This document shows, piece by piece, positions 46,034-55,463 of a stretch of 64,000 nt of DNA. The notes below the pieces were generated by a model. It searched no databases and was not told where the DNA came from. It saw nothing but the letters and a program-made list of their open reading frames with translations. A program made the translations under genes and the position numbers. The DNA is taken from assembly GCF_000014885.1 (NCBI RefSeq), contig NC_011566.1, positions 2,833,501 through 2,897,500 of the forward strand. Direction: 5' to 3'. The number at the start of each line of letters is the position of its first letter. The first letter of the stretch is position 1. The DNA is from Shewanella piezotolerans WP3. GTDB taxonomy: Bacteria; Pseudomonadota; Gammaproteobacteria; Enterobacterales; Shewanellaceae.

Positions 46034-46744
46034 TTATAGGCGTAGCATCTCTTTGATAAACGGTATCGTCAATTTTCGTTGATGAACCATAGAAGCTTTG
46101 TCTAAGCGATCGAGCACATCAAACAGTGTTCTTAAGTCTCTAGCCAAACGATTTAATAAGAAGCGACCAACATCTTCCGAAAGCTGTAAACCTCGCATAG
46201 CTGCACGGCGTTGCAATGCTGCGAGCTTTTCATCATCTGCCATAGGCTGAAGTTGATAGTTAAGCCCCCATTGCATTCTAGAGATAAGATCAGGTAAAGC
46301 GAAACCAGTTTCGCTTGGCGAGACGCTAGCACTTAATACTAACGAACAAGTCTTTTGCTCTGAAATCCTATTGTAGAGATCAAATATGGCCTCTTCCCAG
46401 AGGGGATGGCCAGCAATGGCATTCACATCGTCAATACACACCAAATCTATTTTCTCTAAGCCTTCTAATAACGCAGGAGAGATACTGGCATGGATCCCAA
46501 GTGGAATGTAAAAACTACTGCGATTAAGGTCGTTAGCGTGAGCACACGCAGCATGCATTAAGTGCGTGCGGCCAGATTTTTCTGGCCCCCAAATAAATAC
46601 GGCCCCTTCAGCTCTGCCCTCGGCACAAGCTTGTAAACTCTGGATGAGTTCATCATTACCTGCAGCAGGATAATAACTGTTAAAGGTCTCGTCATCTGGA
46701 AGATGAACGGGTAGCGATAATTGTAATGGTGAGTTTGATTTCAC
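46034..46744 (-). CDS. hda: DnaA regulatory inactivator Hda
   Basis: 236 residues. An AAA+ protein that with the DNA sliding clamp promotes ATP hydrolysis on DnaA to stop re-initiation. The N-terminal clamp-binding sequence Q-L-S-L-P-V at about residues 7-12 is present. The Walker A is the modified W-G-P-E-K-S-G-R-T-H form usual in Hda, and Walker B reads LVCIDDVNAI. The C-terminal RLARDLRTLFDVLDRLD is the sensor-2 region. Stands alone next to a DUF2066 gene on the same strand. Confidence 0.94.
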   Translation of the reverse strand: MKSNSPLQLSLPVHLPDDETFNSYYPAAGNDELIQSLQACAEGRAEGAVFIWGPEKSGRTHLMHAACAHANDLNRSSFYIPLGIHASISPALLEGLEKIDLVCIDDVNAIAGHPLWEEAIFDLYNRISEQKTCSLVLSASVSPSETGFALPDLISRMQWGLNYQLQPMADDEKLAALQRRAAMRGLQLSEDVGRFLLNRLARDLRTLFDVLDRLDKASMVHQRKLTIPFIKEMLRL

Positions 46745-46815
46745 TCAGGAGTATCTCGACAACGCAGTATTCAATTTAGGTGCACATACTAACATGTGCA
46801 CCCGTGAATTGGGAG

Positions 46816-47922
46816 TTATTGCCCCTTCCAATAGTAGATCTGTGTCGGTTTATTGGCATTGTTCTCGCTGCCAAAGCTCGCGTACTCGATATTGTTACTT
46901 GAGGTATTACCTATAGATTCAATGCGGGGGTCGAGTTTCATTAAACGGTGTAAATCCTCTTCGTTACCAAAAAGGCCTAGATTAAACTCAACGGTCATTC
47001 CCTCAATACTCGCCACTGCTACTGTTTTGATAGCGCTTAATTGATTCAAATATTTTTCTATTTCAACCAATTGCTTCATTTTACTAACATCGGTAAAGGT
47101 AATTTTTGTTGTTAGCTTCTCACCGGAGTCAGCAATTGCGTACTGGCTAACATAGTATTCGCTCGCCGCTGCAGTAATATCAACTACAGCTTGCTCTACA
47201 CTTGCAGACTCACCGCTTTGACTAGTCGATGGATTATATTGGCTGCTACCGGCGCTTAACTCTCTAGGGTAAAGTGACATTTTGTAACTAAACACTTCAC
47301 CTTGAGGAGAGATCGTTGCCATTATAAAATAATTCGCCTGATATCTAAGCGAGGCATTTGCCACATTATCAGTAAATTGGCCGCGAATATCGTTAATGCC
47401 AATCTGCATCGAATCATCAAGATCCATTAGAGGAAACAATAAAGGCACACCACGATTGGACGATTGAGTATCAAATGATGTTCGAGTGACTGATGTCGAA
47501 GCATCATTTAAAATCTTTCTCTCGCCTTCGATTTCTTCCACTAACCATACCAGTGTCAATGGCCGTTGCTTACCCCAAACTGGTAAGCCAGCTTGGCGTA
47601 GTAAACTGATTAGACGTTTGTGATCAAAACTCACCTTAATGAACAGTTTTCCATCCAAATCTTGATAACCATACTGTGTCATCATTGCGCTCGCATTGGC
47701 TAATTGCTTAACCACATCGGGGTGGGTTAACGCACTTTGAGTCCCTGTATTTTTAAGAATAACCTCTTTTAAGCCTTGCTTTATCGCCTGGCTTCTCAAA
47801 TTTTTAGCCCTTGAGTCCACTGGTACTAGGCTTTCGTCTAAATTGTACACTTCAGCAGAAATTGCTGAAAAACAAAATAACAAGGGGAACATCATCAAGT
47901 AACGACAGACAGCTTTAAGCAT
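46816..47922 (-). CDS. DUF2066-like exported protein
   Basis: About 368 residues from ATG 47922 (the frame extends to 47946 but the hydrophobic signal starts MLKAVCRYLMMFPLLFCFSAISA). The family domain covers about residues 25-300, including KNLRSQAIKQGLKEVILKNTG and GLPVWGKQRPLTLVWLVEEIEG. It is upstream of hda on the same strand and divergent from uraA, a common order in this clade. Likely periplasmic; function unknown. Confidence 0.78.
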   Translation of the reverse strand: MLKAVCRYLMMFPLLFCFSAISAEVYNLDESLVPVDSRAKNLRSQAIKQGLKEVILKNTGTQSALTHPDVVKQLANASAMMTQYGYQDLDGKLFIKVSFDHKRLISLLRQAGLPVWGKQRPLTLVWLVEEIEGERKILNDASTSVTRTSFDTQSSNRGVPLLFPLMDLDDSMQIGINDIRGQFTDNVANASLRYQANYFIMATISPQGEVFSYKMSLYPRELSAGSSQYNPSTSQSGESASVEQAVVDITAAASEYYVSQYAIADSGEKLTTKITFTDVSKMKQLVEIEKYLNQLSAIKTVAVASIEGMTVEFNLGLFGNEEDLHRLMKLDPRIESIGNTSSNNIEYASFGSENNANKPTQIYYWKGQ

Positions 47923-48096
47923 ATTATAGGCTTCAACAAACGACACAGTTATTCAAATTGTACCACAGTCGGCGGAATTAGGAATTTTATAGGATCAAGT
48001 TTTCTCTCTTAAGATCAGCGTTGTTTGAACAAAATCGCTGTAAATTTTGTTTCATAAAGATATCATTGTTAAGTTTATTAAAATAAGAGAATAATA

Positions 48097-49350
48097 ATGA
48101 AAAACCTTACACTCCCTTTACAAGGGGCCCAAATGCTATTTGTAGCATTTGGTGCACTAGTATTGATGCCGCTGTTAACAGGCCTAGATACTAATGTGGC
48201 ACTGTTTACCGCAGGTATTGGTACACTCATTTTTCAACTAATAACCAAACGTCAAATTCCAATCTTCCTCGCATCTTCTTTCGCCTTTATCGCTCCGATT
48301 ATGTATGGCGTACAAACATGGGGGATCCCATCAACAATGGGGGGACTGATGGCGGCAGGTTGCGTGTATGTAGTACTTGCAACGGTTGTTAAAGTTAGAG
48401 GAGCAGGCTTTATTAAACGCCTGCTACCGCCAGTGGTAGTCGGACCTGTTATCATTGTCATAGGGTTAGGCTTAGCCCCAGTTGCCGTTAATATGGCAAT
48501 AGGAAAAACTGGAGACGGTAGCTTAGTATTAGTCGAGCAAAATACTGCACTGATTATCTCTTTAGCTTCACTCTTTACCACAATAGCCGTTGCTATCTTT
48601 GCAAAAGGAATGCTAAAGCTGATGCCAATTCTTGCTGGTATTTCAGTTGGTTACGGTCTAAGTTTAGCTTTTGGCATTGTTGATTTCTCGCCCGTAGCAA
48701 ATGCCAGTTGGATAGCTATGCCGAACTTTGTGGCGCCAGAATTTAACTGGCATGCGATTCTATTTATGATCCCCGTCGCAATCGCTCCTGCGGTTGAGCA
48801 TATTGGCGATATTCTTGCGATATCAAATGTAACCGGAAAAGATTTCATCAAGAAGCCAGGCTTACATCGAACATTAGCCGGTGATGGTGTCGCAACCATT
48901 GCATCGTCAGCTTTTGGTGGGCCGCCAAATACCACTTACTCTGAAGTGACCGGCGCAGTAACACTGACAAAGGCATTCAACCCAGTGATCATGACATGGA
49001 CTGCTATTACCGCCATATTACTAGCTTTTGTCGGTAAACTCGGCGCTCTAATGCAGACGATTCCAGTACCTGTTATGGGCGGGATCATGTGTTTGCTGTT
49101 CGGTTCAATTGCCGCAGTAGGTCTCAATTCATTAATTAAAAATCACGTCGATATGAACGAGCCACGTAACTTGAGTATTGTCGGTGTCACGTTAGTGTTT
49201 GGTATTGGCGGAATGGCCTTTGGTATTGGCTCATTTAGCCTTACAGGGATAAGCTTATGCGGCATTATCGCCATATTGATGAACCTTGTGCTTCCTGATA
49301 ATGCAGCGGCACATGAAAAGATTGTCAGTGATGATTTAGACCAAATCTAA
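48097..49350 (+). CDS. uraA: Uracil permease
   Basis: 417 residues, 14-helix nucleobase/ascorbate transporter (proton symport). The substrate motif is visible as AIAPAVEHIGDILAI (the helix-8 Glu) with the later AFGGPPNTTYSEV and TGAVTLT region. The hda-uraA order matches enteric genomes. No upp gene is adjacent. Confidence 0.92.
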   Translation: MKNLTLPLQGAQMLFVAFGALVLMPLLTGLDTNVALFTAGIGTLIFQLITKRQIPIFLASSFAFIAPIMYGVQTWGIPSTMGGLMAAGCVYVVLATVVKVRGAGFIKRLLPPVVVGPVIIVIGLGLAPVAVNMAIGKTGDGSLVLVEQNTALIISLASLFTTIAVAIFAKGMLKLMPILAGISVGYGLSLAFGIVDFSPVANASWIAMPNFVAPEFNWHAILFMIPVAIAPAVEHIGDILAISNVTGKDFIKKPGLHRTLAGDGVATIASSAFGGPPNTTYSEVTGAVTLTKAFNPVIMTWTAITAILLAFVGKLGALMQTIPVPVMGGIMCLLFGSIAAVGLNSLIKNHVDMNEPRNLSIVGVTLVFGIGGMAFGIGSFSLTGISLCGIIAILMNLVLPDNAAAHEKIVSDDLDQI

Positions 49351-49376
49351 TTAAAGTCACATACTGAATCTAGAGT

Positions 49377-49418
49377 AAAAAAAAGCCCTGAATATCAATG
49401 ATATTCAGGGCTTTTTTG
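49377..49418. terminator. Bidirectional terminator between uraA and grxD
   Basis: AAAAGCCCTGAATATC pairs with GATATTCAGGGCTTTT; runs of A before and T after serve the two converging genes. Confidence 0.9.
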
Positions 49419-49433
49419 ATTCAAGACTGAGAA

Positions 49434-49781
49434 CTAGCTGCTTGCTTGCTCGTCTTCAGTTTTATATTTTGCGGCAGTTTCCTTGATGAGGGTCTTTAGC
49501 TCACCTTTTTGGAACATTTCAGTAAGAATATCGCAGCCGCCGATTAACTCGCCTTCGATCCATAATTGTGGGAACGTAGGCCAGTTAGCATATTTAGGAA
49601 GCTCGGCACGAATATCCGGATGCTGGAGAATATCAACGAAAGCAAACTGCTCTTCACAGTTAATCATGATCTGTGCGACCTGAGATGAAAAACCACAGCT
49701 TGGTAACTTTGGTGAGCCTTTCATGTATACAATAATTGGGTTTTCGGCTATTTGCTGCTTGATTTTATCAACTGTTTCCAT
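49434..49781 (-). CDS. grxD: Monothiol glutaredoxin (Grx4 type)
   Basis: 115 residues, with the C-G-F-S active site (Cys29 to Ser32) of the monothiol glutaredoxins that carry [2Fe-2S] clusters. Also LPSCGFSSQ context, WPTFPQLWIEGELIGGCDIL with the TFP segment and glutathione-binding GGCD. Monocistronic, facing uraA. Confidence 0.95.
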   Translation of the reverse strand: METVDKIKQQIAENPIIVYMKGSPKLPSCGFSSQVAQIMINCEEQFAFVDILQHPDIRAELPKYANWPTFPQLWIEGELIGGCDILTEMFQKGELKTLIKETAAKYKTEDEQASS

Positions 49782-50005
49782 TTTTCATTCCTGGGTTATA
49801 CAACATTGCAATACGCTATTGTACGACAGTATAGTACAGAACAAAAACCTACTTTTACTATGGTCATTGCCTAATAGGATTAATCGATTGAGGTAATCGA
49901 CTGTTTCGAATAAACAATGATACACTTCACAAGTTTATTAGGTAAAATGACCCGCAGTGAGCAAGAACGCATAATACTACAATCAAGAGTTAACGGAGAA
50001 AACTA

Positions 50006-50590
50006 ATGGCTTTCGAATTACCAGCATTACCTTACGCAAAAAACGCACTTGAGCCACATATCTCAGAAGAAACCATCAACTACCATTACGGCAAGCATCA
50101 CAACACATACGTTGTTAAGCTAAACGGCTTAGTTGAAGGTACTGAACTTGCAGAGAAGAGCCTAGAAGAGATCATCAAGACCTCTACTGGTGGTATCTTC
50201 AACAACGCAGCTCAAATCTGGAACCACACTTTTTACTGGAACTGTCTATCACCAAACGGTGGTGGTGAAGCAACAGGCCCGGTAGCTGACGCTATCGTTG
50301 CTGCATTCGGTTCATTCGATGCATTTAAAGCACAGTTCACTGACTCAGCAGTTAACAACTTCGGTAGTGCTTGGACTTGGTTAGTGAAAAAAGCAGACGG
50401 TACTGTTGCTATCGTTAACACTAGCAACGCAGCTACACCACTTACTGATGAGTCTGTTACCCCAGTCATGACTGTAGATGTTTGGGAACATGCATACTAC
50501 ATTGATTACCGTAATGTTCGTCCTGACTACATGGCTCACTTCTGGGAGCTAATCAACTGGGATTTTGTTAACGCAAACTTCGCGGGTTAA
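50006..50590 (+). CDS. sodB: Iron superoxide dismutase
   Basis: 194 residues, cytoplasmic. Metal ligands: His27 in INYHYGKHH, His in the IWNHTFYWNCL region, and the Asp and His in VDVWEHAYYIDY. The YWNCLSPNGGGEATG region is of the iron type. ATG at 50006 has a GGAGAA site; own promoter, with a strong terminator at 50633-50666. Confidence 0.95.
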   Translation: MAFELPALPYAKNALEPHISEETINYHYGKHHNTYVVKLNGLVEGTELAEKSLEEIIKTSTGGIFNNAAQIWNHTFYWNCLSPNGGGEATGPVADAIVAAFGSFDAFKAQFTDSAVNNFGSAWTWLVKKADGTVAIVNTSNAATPLTDESVTPVMTVDVWEHAYYIDYRNVRPDYMAHFWELINWDFVNANFAG

Positions 50591-50632
50591 TTTGAGTATT
50601 TAGTAGCTCTGCTATTATAAAGATTCAAAATA

Positions 50633-50666
50633 AAAATCCGGTCTCTTACAGAGACCGGATTTTTTA
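50633..50666 (+). terminator. Terminator after sodB
   Basis: AATCCGGTCTC pairs perfectly with GAGACCGGATT around TTACA, followed by TTTT. One of the strongest hairpins in the window. Confidence 0.92.
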
Positions 50667-50721
50667 TATTTGAAAAGCTCACAAGCCAATTATGTTGATT
50701 GGTATTATATAATTCAACGGC

Positions 50722-51261
50722 TTAAAACTTATAGATTACTGGCGTCATTGCGGGTGTTTGAGATTCAGTTGCCCGACCAGAAAATATTGCCTGTAGGTAA
50801 AAACCTTTACCAATTTTCATCGCAATACCCTCAGCAATCCTAAACTTAACATTTTGAGTTTTACCTGCTGGCATCACCGTTTCTCTTAAGGCCTGGGTAA
50901 ACATCATCTCATTTGACCAAGCCCATACCTTTTTACCCGCAGAATCAAACAGCCATAGATCAGCAGTCATACCAGAATTGAACATTAACGGTACACCGTA
51001 TGACTGAGTATTCGTGTATTGCAGCGTCACGTTCATCGCAGAACCAGTATCATGCTCTACGATGAGTTTGCCTTCAAACAAGCCCTTTTGAGCGAGCTTA
51101 GCCCTCGTTTCCTCATCATTTTTTACCGGAGTCACAACTGCTGGCGAAACTTTTACGTTGTTCTTTTTGGTCATATCAGTAACCTCACCCACGCTACTGT
51201 TACTTTGTGAGCAACCAGAAACTGTGAGTATCACCATGGCAAGCGCAATTTTACTTAACAT
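50722..51261 (-). CDS. Lipoprotein with a BsuPI-like domain
   Basis: 179 residues. Lipobox V-S-G-C (Cys17) after a short signal. Residues about 70-165 match the BsuPI immunoglobulin-like fold (VTLQYTNTQSYGVPLMFNS, then WLFDSAGKKVWAWSNEMMF). It starts at the stop codon of the upstream AsmA-family gene, so the two are co-translated. Envelope location; function unknown, perhaps a periplasmic binding or inhibitor module. Confidence 0.72.
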   Translation of the reverse strand: MLSKIALAMVILTVSGCSQSNSSVGEVTDMTKKNNVKVSPAVVTPVKNDEETRAKLAQKGLFEGKLIVEHDTGSAMNVTLQYTNTQSYGVPLMFNSGMTADLWLFDSAGKKVWAWSNEMMFTQALRETVMPAGKTQNVKFRIAEGIAMKIGKGFYLQAIFSGRATESQTPAMTPVIYKF

Positions 51262-53078
51262 TAAAACCCTCCGAATTTTTTAAACAAGCTGTCTTTAAGC
51301 TTATTCGTTTCATCTTTTAGCTTCGAATCTAACAAAGCCTTTGTATCAAGAGCAAATTTTGGCTCAGACATTGTGCCACTTATCGCAAAAGGTATCTCAA
51401 CACCGTATAGCGCATCGCGTTCGCTTCCGCCCTGACCTTCAAGCGAACCCACAACTGAAGTGGTTAACTTATAATTAAGCGCTTCGTTGATAACATTGGC
51501 GGTTCCTGACCCCGTGAGGCGAATAAGTGGCGATGCCATATTCAGATCTGGGTTTGTAACTACACCTTTAGCCACCTTAAATGAGCCGGTCATACTGGTG
51601 AAATCTGTCTTTTGCTCACGAGTGCCACTCGACGACATATCGCCGCCAAGCTTGGCCTTTGCATCTCGGATCATTTGTGGGATGTTTACCCCATGAATGG
51701 CTCCATCAGCTATTTCAAATTTGCCGTTGGCCAATAAGTTCTTTTTAAGGTTATCAGGCAGTAAACTGCTACCTTTCCCCGCTACATTAAAGTTAGCGGT
51801 ACCGTCAAGCATATCAACCTCGGCAGCATCGATAAGCAAAGCACGGATGTCGATCCCTTTTAAACGCTTATCAAACTCATATTTAGCGACCTTACTGCGG
51901 CCATCTAATTTCGCAGAGGCTTTAATTGTACCTCCATAAAGCGCTGCTGACAGCTGACTCATGTTCGCAACACCTTGATTCATTGTCATTTTAAAAACCC
52001 AGTCCTGAGTCTTCATATTCGCAACTTTAACTGATTTCACTTTAACATTAACGTCCAAATTGACTGATTTCATCACAGTTAAATCAGGCTCAACAGCTGC
52101 GGCCTTAGCAGTATCAGTTTTCTTAATGTCATCAGTTTTTGTCGATTCTTTTGGTAAAAAACGATCTAAGTCTACGTCACCAACCTCAAGCTCAGCCATT
52201 ATATTAGGCACCTTGTTGCCATAGGCAATATCTAGCTTTCCAGATGCATCAATATCTGCAGCATTAAAGCTTGCTAGAACCAGACTCATAGTTTGCTTAT
52301 CTAATGCCATTTCAAGCGATGTTGTTAAGTCTGCTTTAAGTTCGCCATTTGGTACCCCTTTTCCCTTCAGCTGATTTGTCACTGCAAAGTCATTAATCAC
52401 GATAAGTTGCAAATTCTGCGAGACTTTGATTTGTCCTTCGCCTGAGCTAGTAACATTAAGATCCGCTAATGATGCTGACAACTCATACTTCAGAGGGGCA
52501 AATTGATCTAATTGAAATCGCCCAAGCGTTAATGATTTTAACGAGAGTAACTGTTTAGTGTTTGATTGTCGGTCCAGATTACTAATCTGAGTATTAGTGA
52601 TTGAGATCCCGCCAATATCTAGCTTTGATAAACTAACGCTCGATGCCTCGTTGGCAGGCCTTTTTGAAGCTTCACTGGAGTTGCCCCCACCGGTCAGTCC
52701 GTCAAAACTGCTTCTACCATCCTTTTGCGTTTCTAAAGATAATGTCAGTCCATCCAAATTGAGTTGAGAAATCTCGACCTCTTTCGTCAGCAACGGCATG
52801 AGTGCCACCTCAGCAACGACTTCATTAACAGATACCATCGCAGCATTTTCAAACCCGTCTGGGTTAGACAATGTAATCCCACCCAACTTAATGCCTAAAC
52901 TTGGGAAAAATGTCCAAGAAAGATCACTATTAATAGCTAAGTCACGGCCGGTCTTCTCTTTAACGACCTCTACAATTTGTGGCTTAAAATCATTGGGGTC
53001 AAAAATCAAAGTGATATACAGCACCAACGCTGCAACTAAGCCTAACAATGCAACAAAAAACCATTTTAATAATTTCAT
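51261..53078 (-). CDS. AsmA-family envelope protein
   Basis: About 605 residues from ATG 53078, chosen because GGAAT lies at normal distance; the frame runs on to 53090. N-terminal anchor (KLLKWFFVALLGLVAALVLYITL) then FDPNDFKPQIVEVVKEKTGR, the AsmA opening. The C-terminal half carries the family repeats with the GTREQKTDFTSMTGSFKV and VVTNPDLNMASPLIRLTG segments. It is probably involved in lipid or outer-membrane homeostasis. Overlaps the BsuPI lipoprotein gene by one base. Confidence 0.88.
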   Translation of the reverse strand: MKLLKWFFVALLGLVAALVLYITLIFDPNDFKPQIVEVVKEKTGRDLAINSDLSWTFFPSLGIKLGGITLSNPDGFENAAMVSVNEVVAEVALMPLLTKEVEISQLNLDGLTLSLETQKDGRSSFDGLTGGGNSSEASKRPANEASSVSLSKLDIGGISITNTQISNLDRQSNTKQLLSLKSLTLGRFQLDQFAPLKYELSASLADLNVTSSGEGQIKVSQNLQLIVINDFAVTNQLKGKGVPNGELKADLTTSLEMALDKQTMSLVLASFNAADIDASGKLDIAYGNKVPNIMAELEVGDVDLDRFLPKESTKTDDIKKTDTAKAAAVEPDLTVMKSVNLDVNVKVKSVKVANMKTQDWVFKMTMNQGVANMSQLSAALYGGTIKASAKLDGRSKVAKYEFDKRLKGIDIRALLIDAAEVDMLDGTANFNVAGKGSSLLPDNLKKNLLANGKFEIADGAIHGVNIPQMIRDAKAKLGGDMSSSGTREQKTDFTSMTGSFKVAKGVVTNPDLNMASPLIRLTGSGTANVINEALNYKLTTSVVGSLEGQGGSERDALYGVEIPFAISGTMSEPKFALDTKALLDSKLKDETNKLKDSLFKKFGGF

Positions 53079-53110
53079 GACAGATTCCATCTGAATAACA
53101 AAAGCGAATA

Positions 53111-53608
53111 CTATAAATTTAGCATGGATAAATCTAAAGCTTGATTAGATATGGCAATACCGTTTAGATCAGCATACACATATGAGTGGGGGGAAATGAT
53201 GACACCGTAGATTTCAACCGCAACATTAAGTTCACCAAGCCCTTTTTTAACCGTTTTAATCGGGTTGATACCTATAGCCTGTATACCTATTTTCATGGTT
53301 TTCAATGCTGAAACATCTCTTACGCAACCAAAAATGACAACACCTTGCCAACCATTAACTTCGGCATTTTTAGCAATCATATCGCCAAGCAGTGCGCAAT
53401 CAGTCACTCCTTGTCCGTCAACAACAAGTACTTTTCCTTTGCCATTTTTCGACAATTCTTCTTTAACTAGAGAGTTATCTTTAAAACACTTAACCGTGAC
53501 GACTTCTCCCCAAAAACAATCTTCTCGACCAAATGATTTAAACATCGGGGGTAACAACGATAAATGTTCCGGGTATGAGTCGAATAAATCCGGTAATAAA
53601 TCAAGCAT
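53111..53608 (-). CDS. RraA-like protein
   Basis: 165 residues from the second ATG (53608), because AAGGAG lies six bases before it and overlaps the first ATG at 53614. Family signature G-Q-G-V-T-D-C-A-L-L-G-D-M-I-A and FGCVRDVSALKTMKIGIQAIG are present. RraA binds RNase E in E. coli, and related proteins are aldolases of 4-carboxy-4-hydroxy-2-oxoadipate. Which function applies here is not decided by sequence. Upstream of the AsmA gene. Confidence 0.85.
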   Translation of the reverse strand: MLDLLPDLFDSYPEHLSLLPPMFKSFGREDCFWGEVVTVKCFKDNSLVKEELSKNGKGKVLVVDGQGVTDCALLGDMIAKNAEVNGWQGVVIFGCVRDVSALKTMKIGIQAIGINPIKTVKKGLGELNVAVEIYGVIISPHSYVYADLNGIAISNQALDLSMLNL

Positions 53609-53796
53609 AAGCATCTCCTTGCTTTAACGACATATAATCATATCAACTAGATTGACAGGTCGCAGGTCTAAACCCAAGCAAATAGTTGACTTTTTACCCT
53701 AAAAAACATGTTTTTCCTTTTACAGTTCTAGATTACAAACTATAATCTAAACCAGTATCTATTATTCAACCTTAATCTTCTTTACCTCGGACTCCT

Positions 53797-54123
53797 ATGA
53801 AAGAAAATCTTGATTTAGAAAATGCCATTGCTGCATTAGACCAATATGGTTATGAAAAGAAAACCAGCAGCGATCTTGAGCAAGCTAGAAATAAGCCGCA
53901 AATGATTAAGTACATTGACTCTCTTGATTTTAATTTACGTCGATTACTTATTTTACAAGAATCTGTAAATGAACTTGTAGAGAATGAGAAAAGATTACTA
54001 GCACAGCAAGAAAATATTCAAACTTATAAAACTAAAATTATCAACTTGTCTCGTCAGTTTAATATCTCTTACGATGAAGTTTTACAAGTGATGAAGCAGC
54101 AAGAAGCAAATGCTACAAAATAG
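53797..54123 (+). CDS. Small coiled-coil protein of unknown function
   Basis: 108 residues. Residues 45-100 form a coiled coil (LNELVENEKRLLAQQENIQTY-like heptads), with a final basic-free amphipathic helix (QFNISYDEVLQVMKQQEAN). No known domain. It has its own start region and is flanked by the RraA-like gene and the MITE. Confidence 0.55.
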   Translation: MKENLDLENAIAALDQYGYEKKTSSDLEQARNKPQMIKYIDSLDFNLRRLLILQESVNELVENEKRLLAQQENIQTYKTKIINLSRQFNISYDEVLQVMKQQEANATK

Positions 54124-54808
54124 CATCATAAATAACATTGAATAGTTAAATGAGATAATTCCTCGCTCCATTGAAACAGCCTACGGAAGGGCTATTCATT
54201 GCCAATGAAAACAGCGCCCCCTCAAAGTATAACGACCTTATACTCATTCTTTTTTTCTTATTAAGCCTCTCCTCAAAGCCTCTATTTGGTTAATGACTTA
54301 AATAAAGTAGCCACTCAGATACAAATTATCTAAAGTGACCACATAATATAAATTTAAAAATTGAGCAACTTAATACCAATTGCATTAAGTATTTGACCAG
54401 TTCAGAGCCCCTCAGCCTTTTCAATTCAAAGCGCATTGGTAAAGAAATGGTTATTCCCTTTTAAGCCAATGCAAAGCAGAAGTGGAAGGACTGAGGGGCT
54501 CACGTAGTGCGGGCTTCAAAACGCTGTATGCTTCGCTATGGGATTTGGATATACGACTAAATGGTCTATTTTGTTCCATACAAAATAAGACATTCCGGCC
54601 CTCCTTGGCGGTCAGATTTAGGAGGTACGAGACCAAGGATGGTCGAAGGTAGAATAATGCAGGAGCAATTATCGAGAGCGAAGCAGGATGCCAGAGCCGA
54701 GAATAACTATTAGCTCAAATTCCACTACTTGCCTACAGCGTTTTGAATTCCCGCTGAATGGTCAAACTTTTAATGCAATTGGTATAACAGTCAAAACCAA
54801 AGTAAGAA
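54124..54808. other. Intergenic stretch with a MITE copy
   Basis: Apart from the MITE at 54374-54784 the region shows no frames. Frames of ~60 codons that appear on the minus strand inside the MITE are artefacts of the repeat. Confidence 0.6.
54374..54784. repeat. MITE copy 4, inverted (411 bp)
   Basis: Runs TACCAATTGCATTAA to TTAATGCAATTGGTA with a TAA duplication on both sides. It is reversed relative to the other copies and retains the near full interior, including the stretch with CCGGAATGTCTTATTTTG on the other strand. Confidence 0.88.
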
Positions 54809-55456
54809 TCATACCCTTTCTTGCTTTGTAAAATACTTTATCGAATTCTTCTTCCACCAGTTCGACTTCTTTGCCCGAACACCGAGTAACACTCCAATGA
54901 AGACGAAGTACAATATTGGCTCAATAATCTCCGACTTAACTGACCAGTAAAAATGAACTGGAACCAATATCGCAATTAGATAAACACCATTATGTAATTT
55001 CTGCCAACGCCGGCCCATTTTACGCATTACTTTCTTAAAAGATGTAAACGCTAAGGCACTCAATAAAACGTAAGCAGCAGCCCCTACAAGTATATAGGGA
55101 CGCTTAACAACCTCTTGAAAAAACAGTGACCAAGCAAACAGCAGATCCAAGCTGAAGAAGGCCAGTATGTGTAGGCTGGCATAAGCAAAAACATAAAGGC
55201 CAACAAGACGCCTTGTTTGTAGCAACAGCCCTTGCTTCAGCTTCTTGGCTACCGGTGAGATCAGTAATGTCGCGACTAAAGCGTTTAGGGCGCCAATTCC
55301 AGTGAAATGAATAATATACTGGACTGGGTCCCCCCCTGCTCTGTCATTTAATACTAAAAGCACCAAATAGATAATCGGCAGTAACCCTATCGTATGCATT
55401 AAGCATTTGAGCCAGAACAGAGATCTTGAGGTTAATTTAAACGACTTGTTTTTCAT
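54809..55456 (-). CDS. msrQ: MsrQ, heme-binding membrane subunit of MsrPQ
   Basis: 215 residues, five to six membrane helices with conserved His residues (IIHFTGIGALNAL, YASLHILAFFSLD, KLHNGVYLIAI and VHFYW) that bind hemes. It passes electrons from the quinone pool to MsrP. It begins 7 bp after msrP. Confidence 0.9.
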   Translation of the reverse strand: MKNKSFKLTSRSLFWLKCLMHTIGLLPIIYLVLLVLNDRAGGDPVQYIIHFTGIGALNALVATLLISPVAKKLKQGLLLQTRRLVGLYVFAYASLHILAFFSLDLLFAWSLFFQEVVKRPYILVGAAAYVLLSALAFTSFKKVMRKMGRRWQKLHNGVYLIAILVPVHFYWSVKSEIIEPILYFVFIGVLLGVRAKKSNWWKKNSIKYFTKQERV

Positions 55457-55463
55457 ACTTTCC

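Noticed and set aside
54451..54636. A 61-codon minus-strand frame within the MITE
   Set aside because: It lies entirely inside the repeat and its counterpart in the other copies is broken, so it is not a gene.
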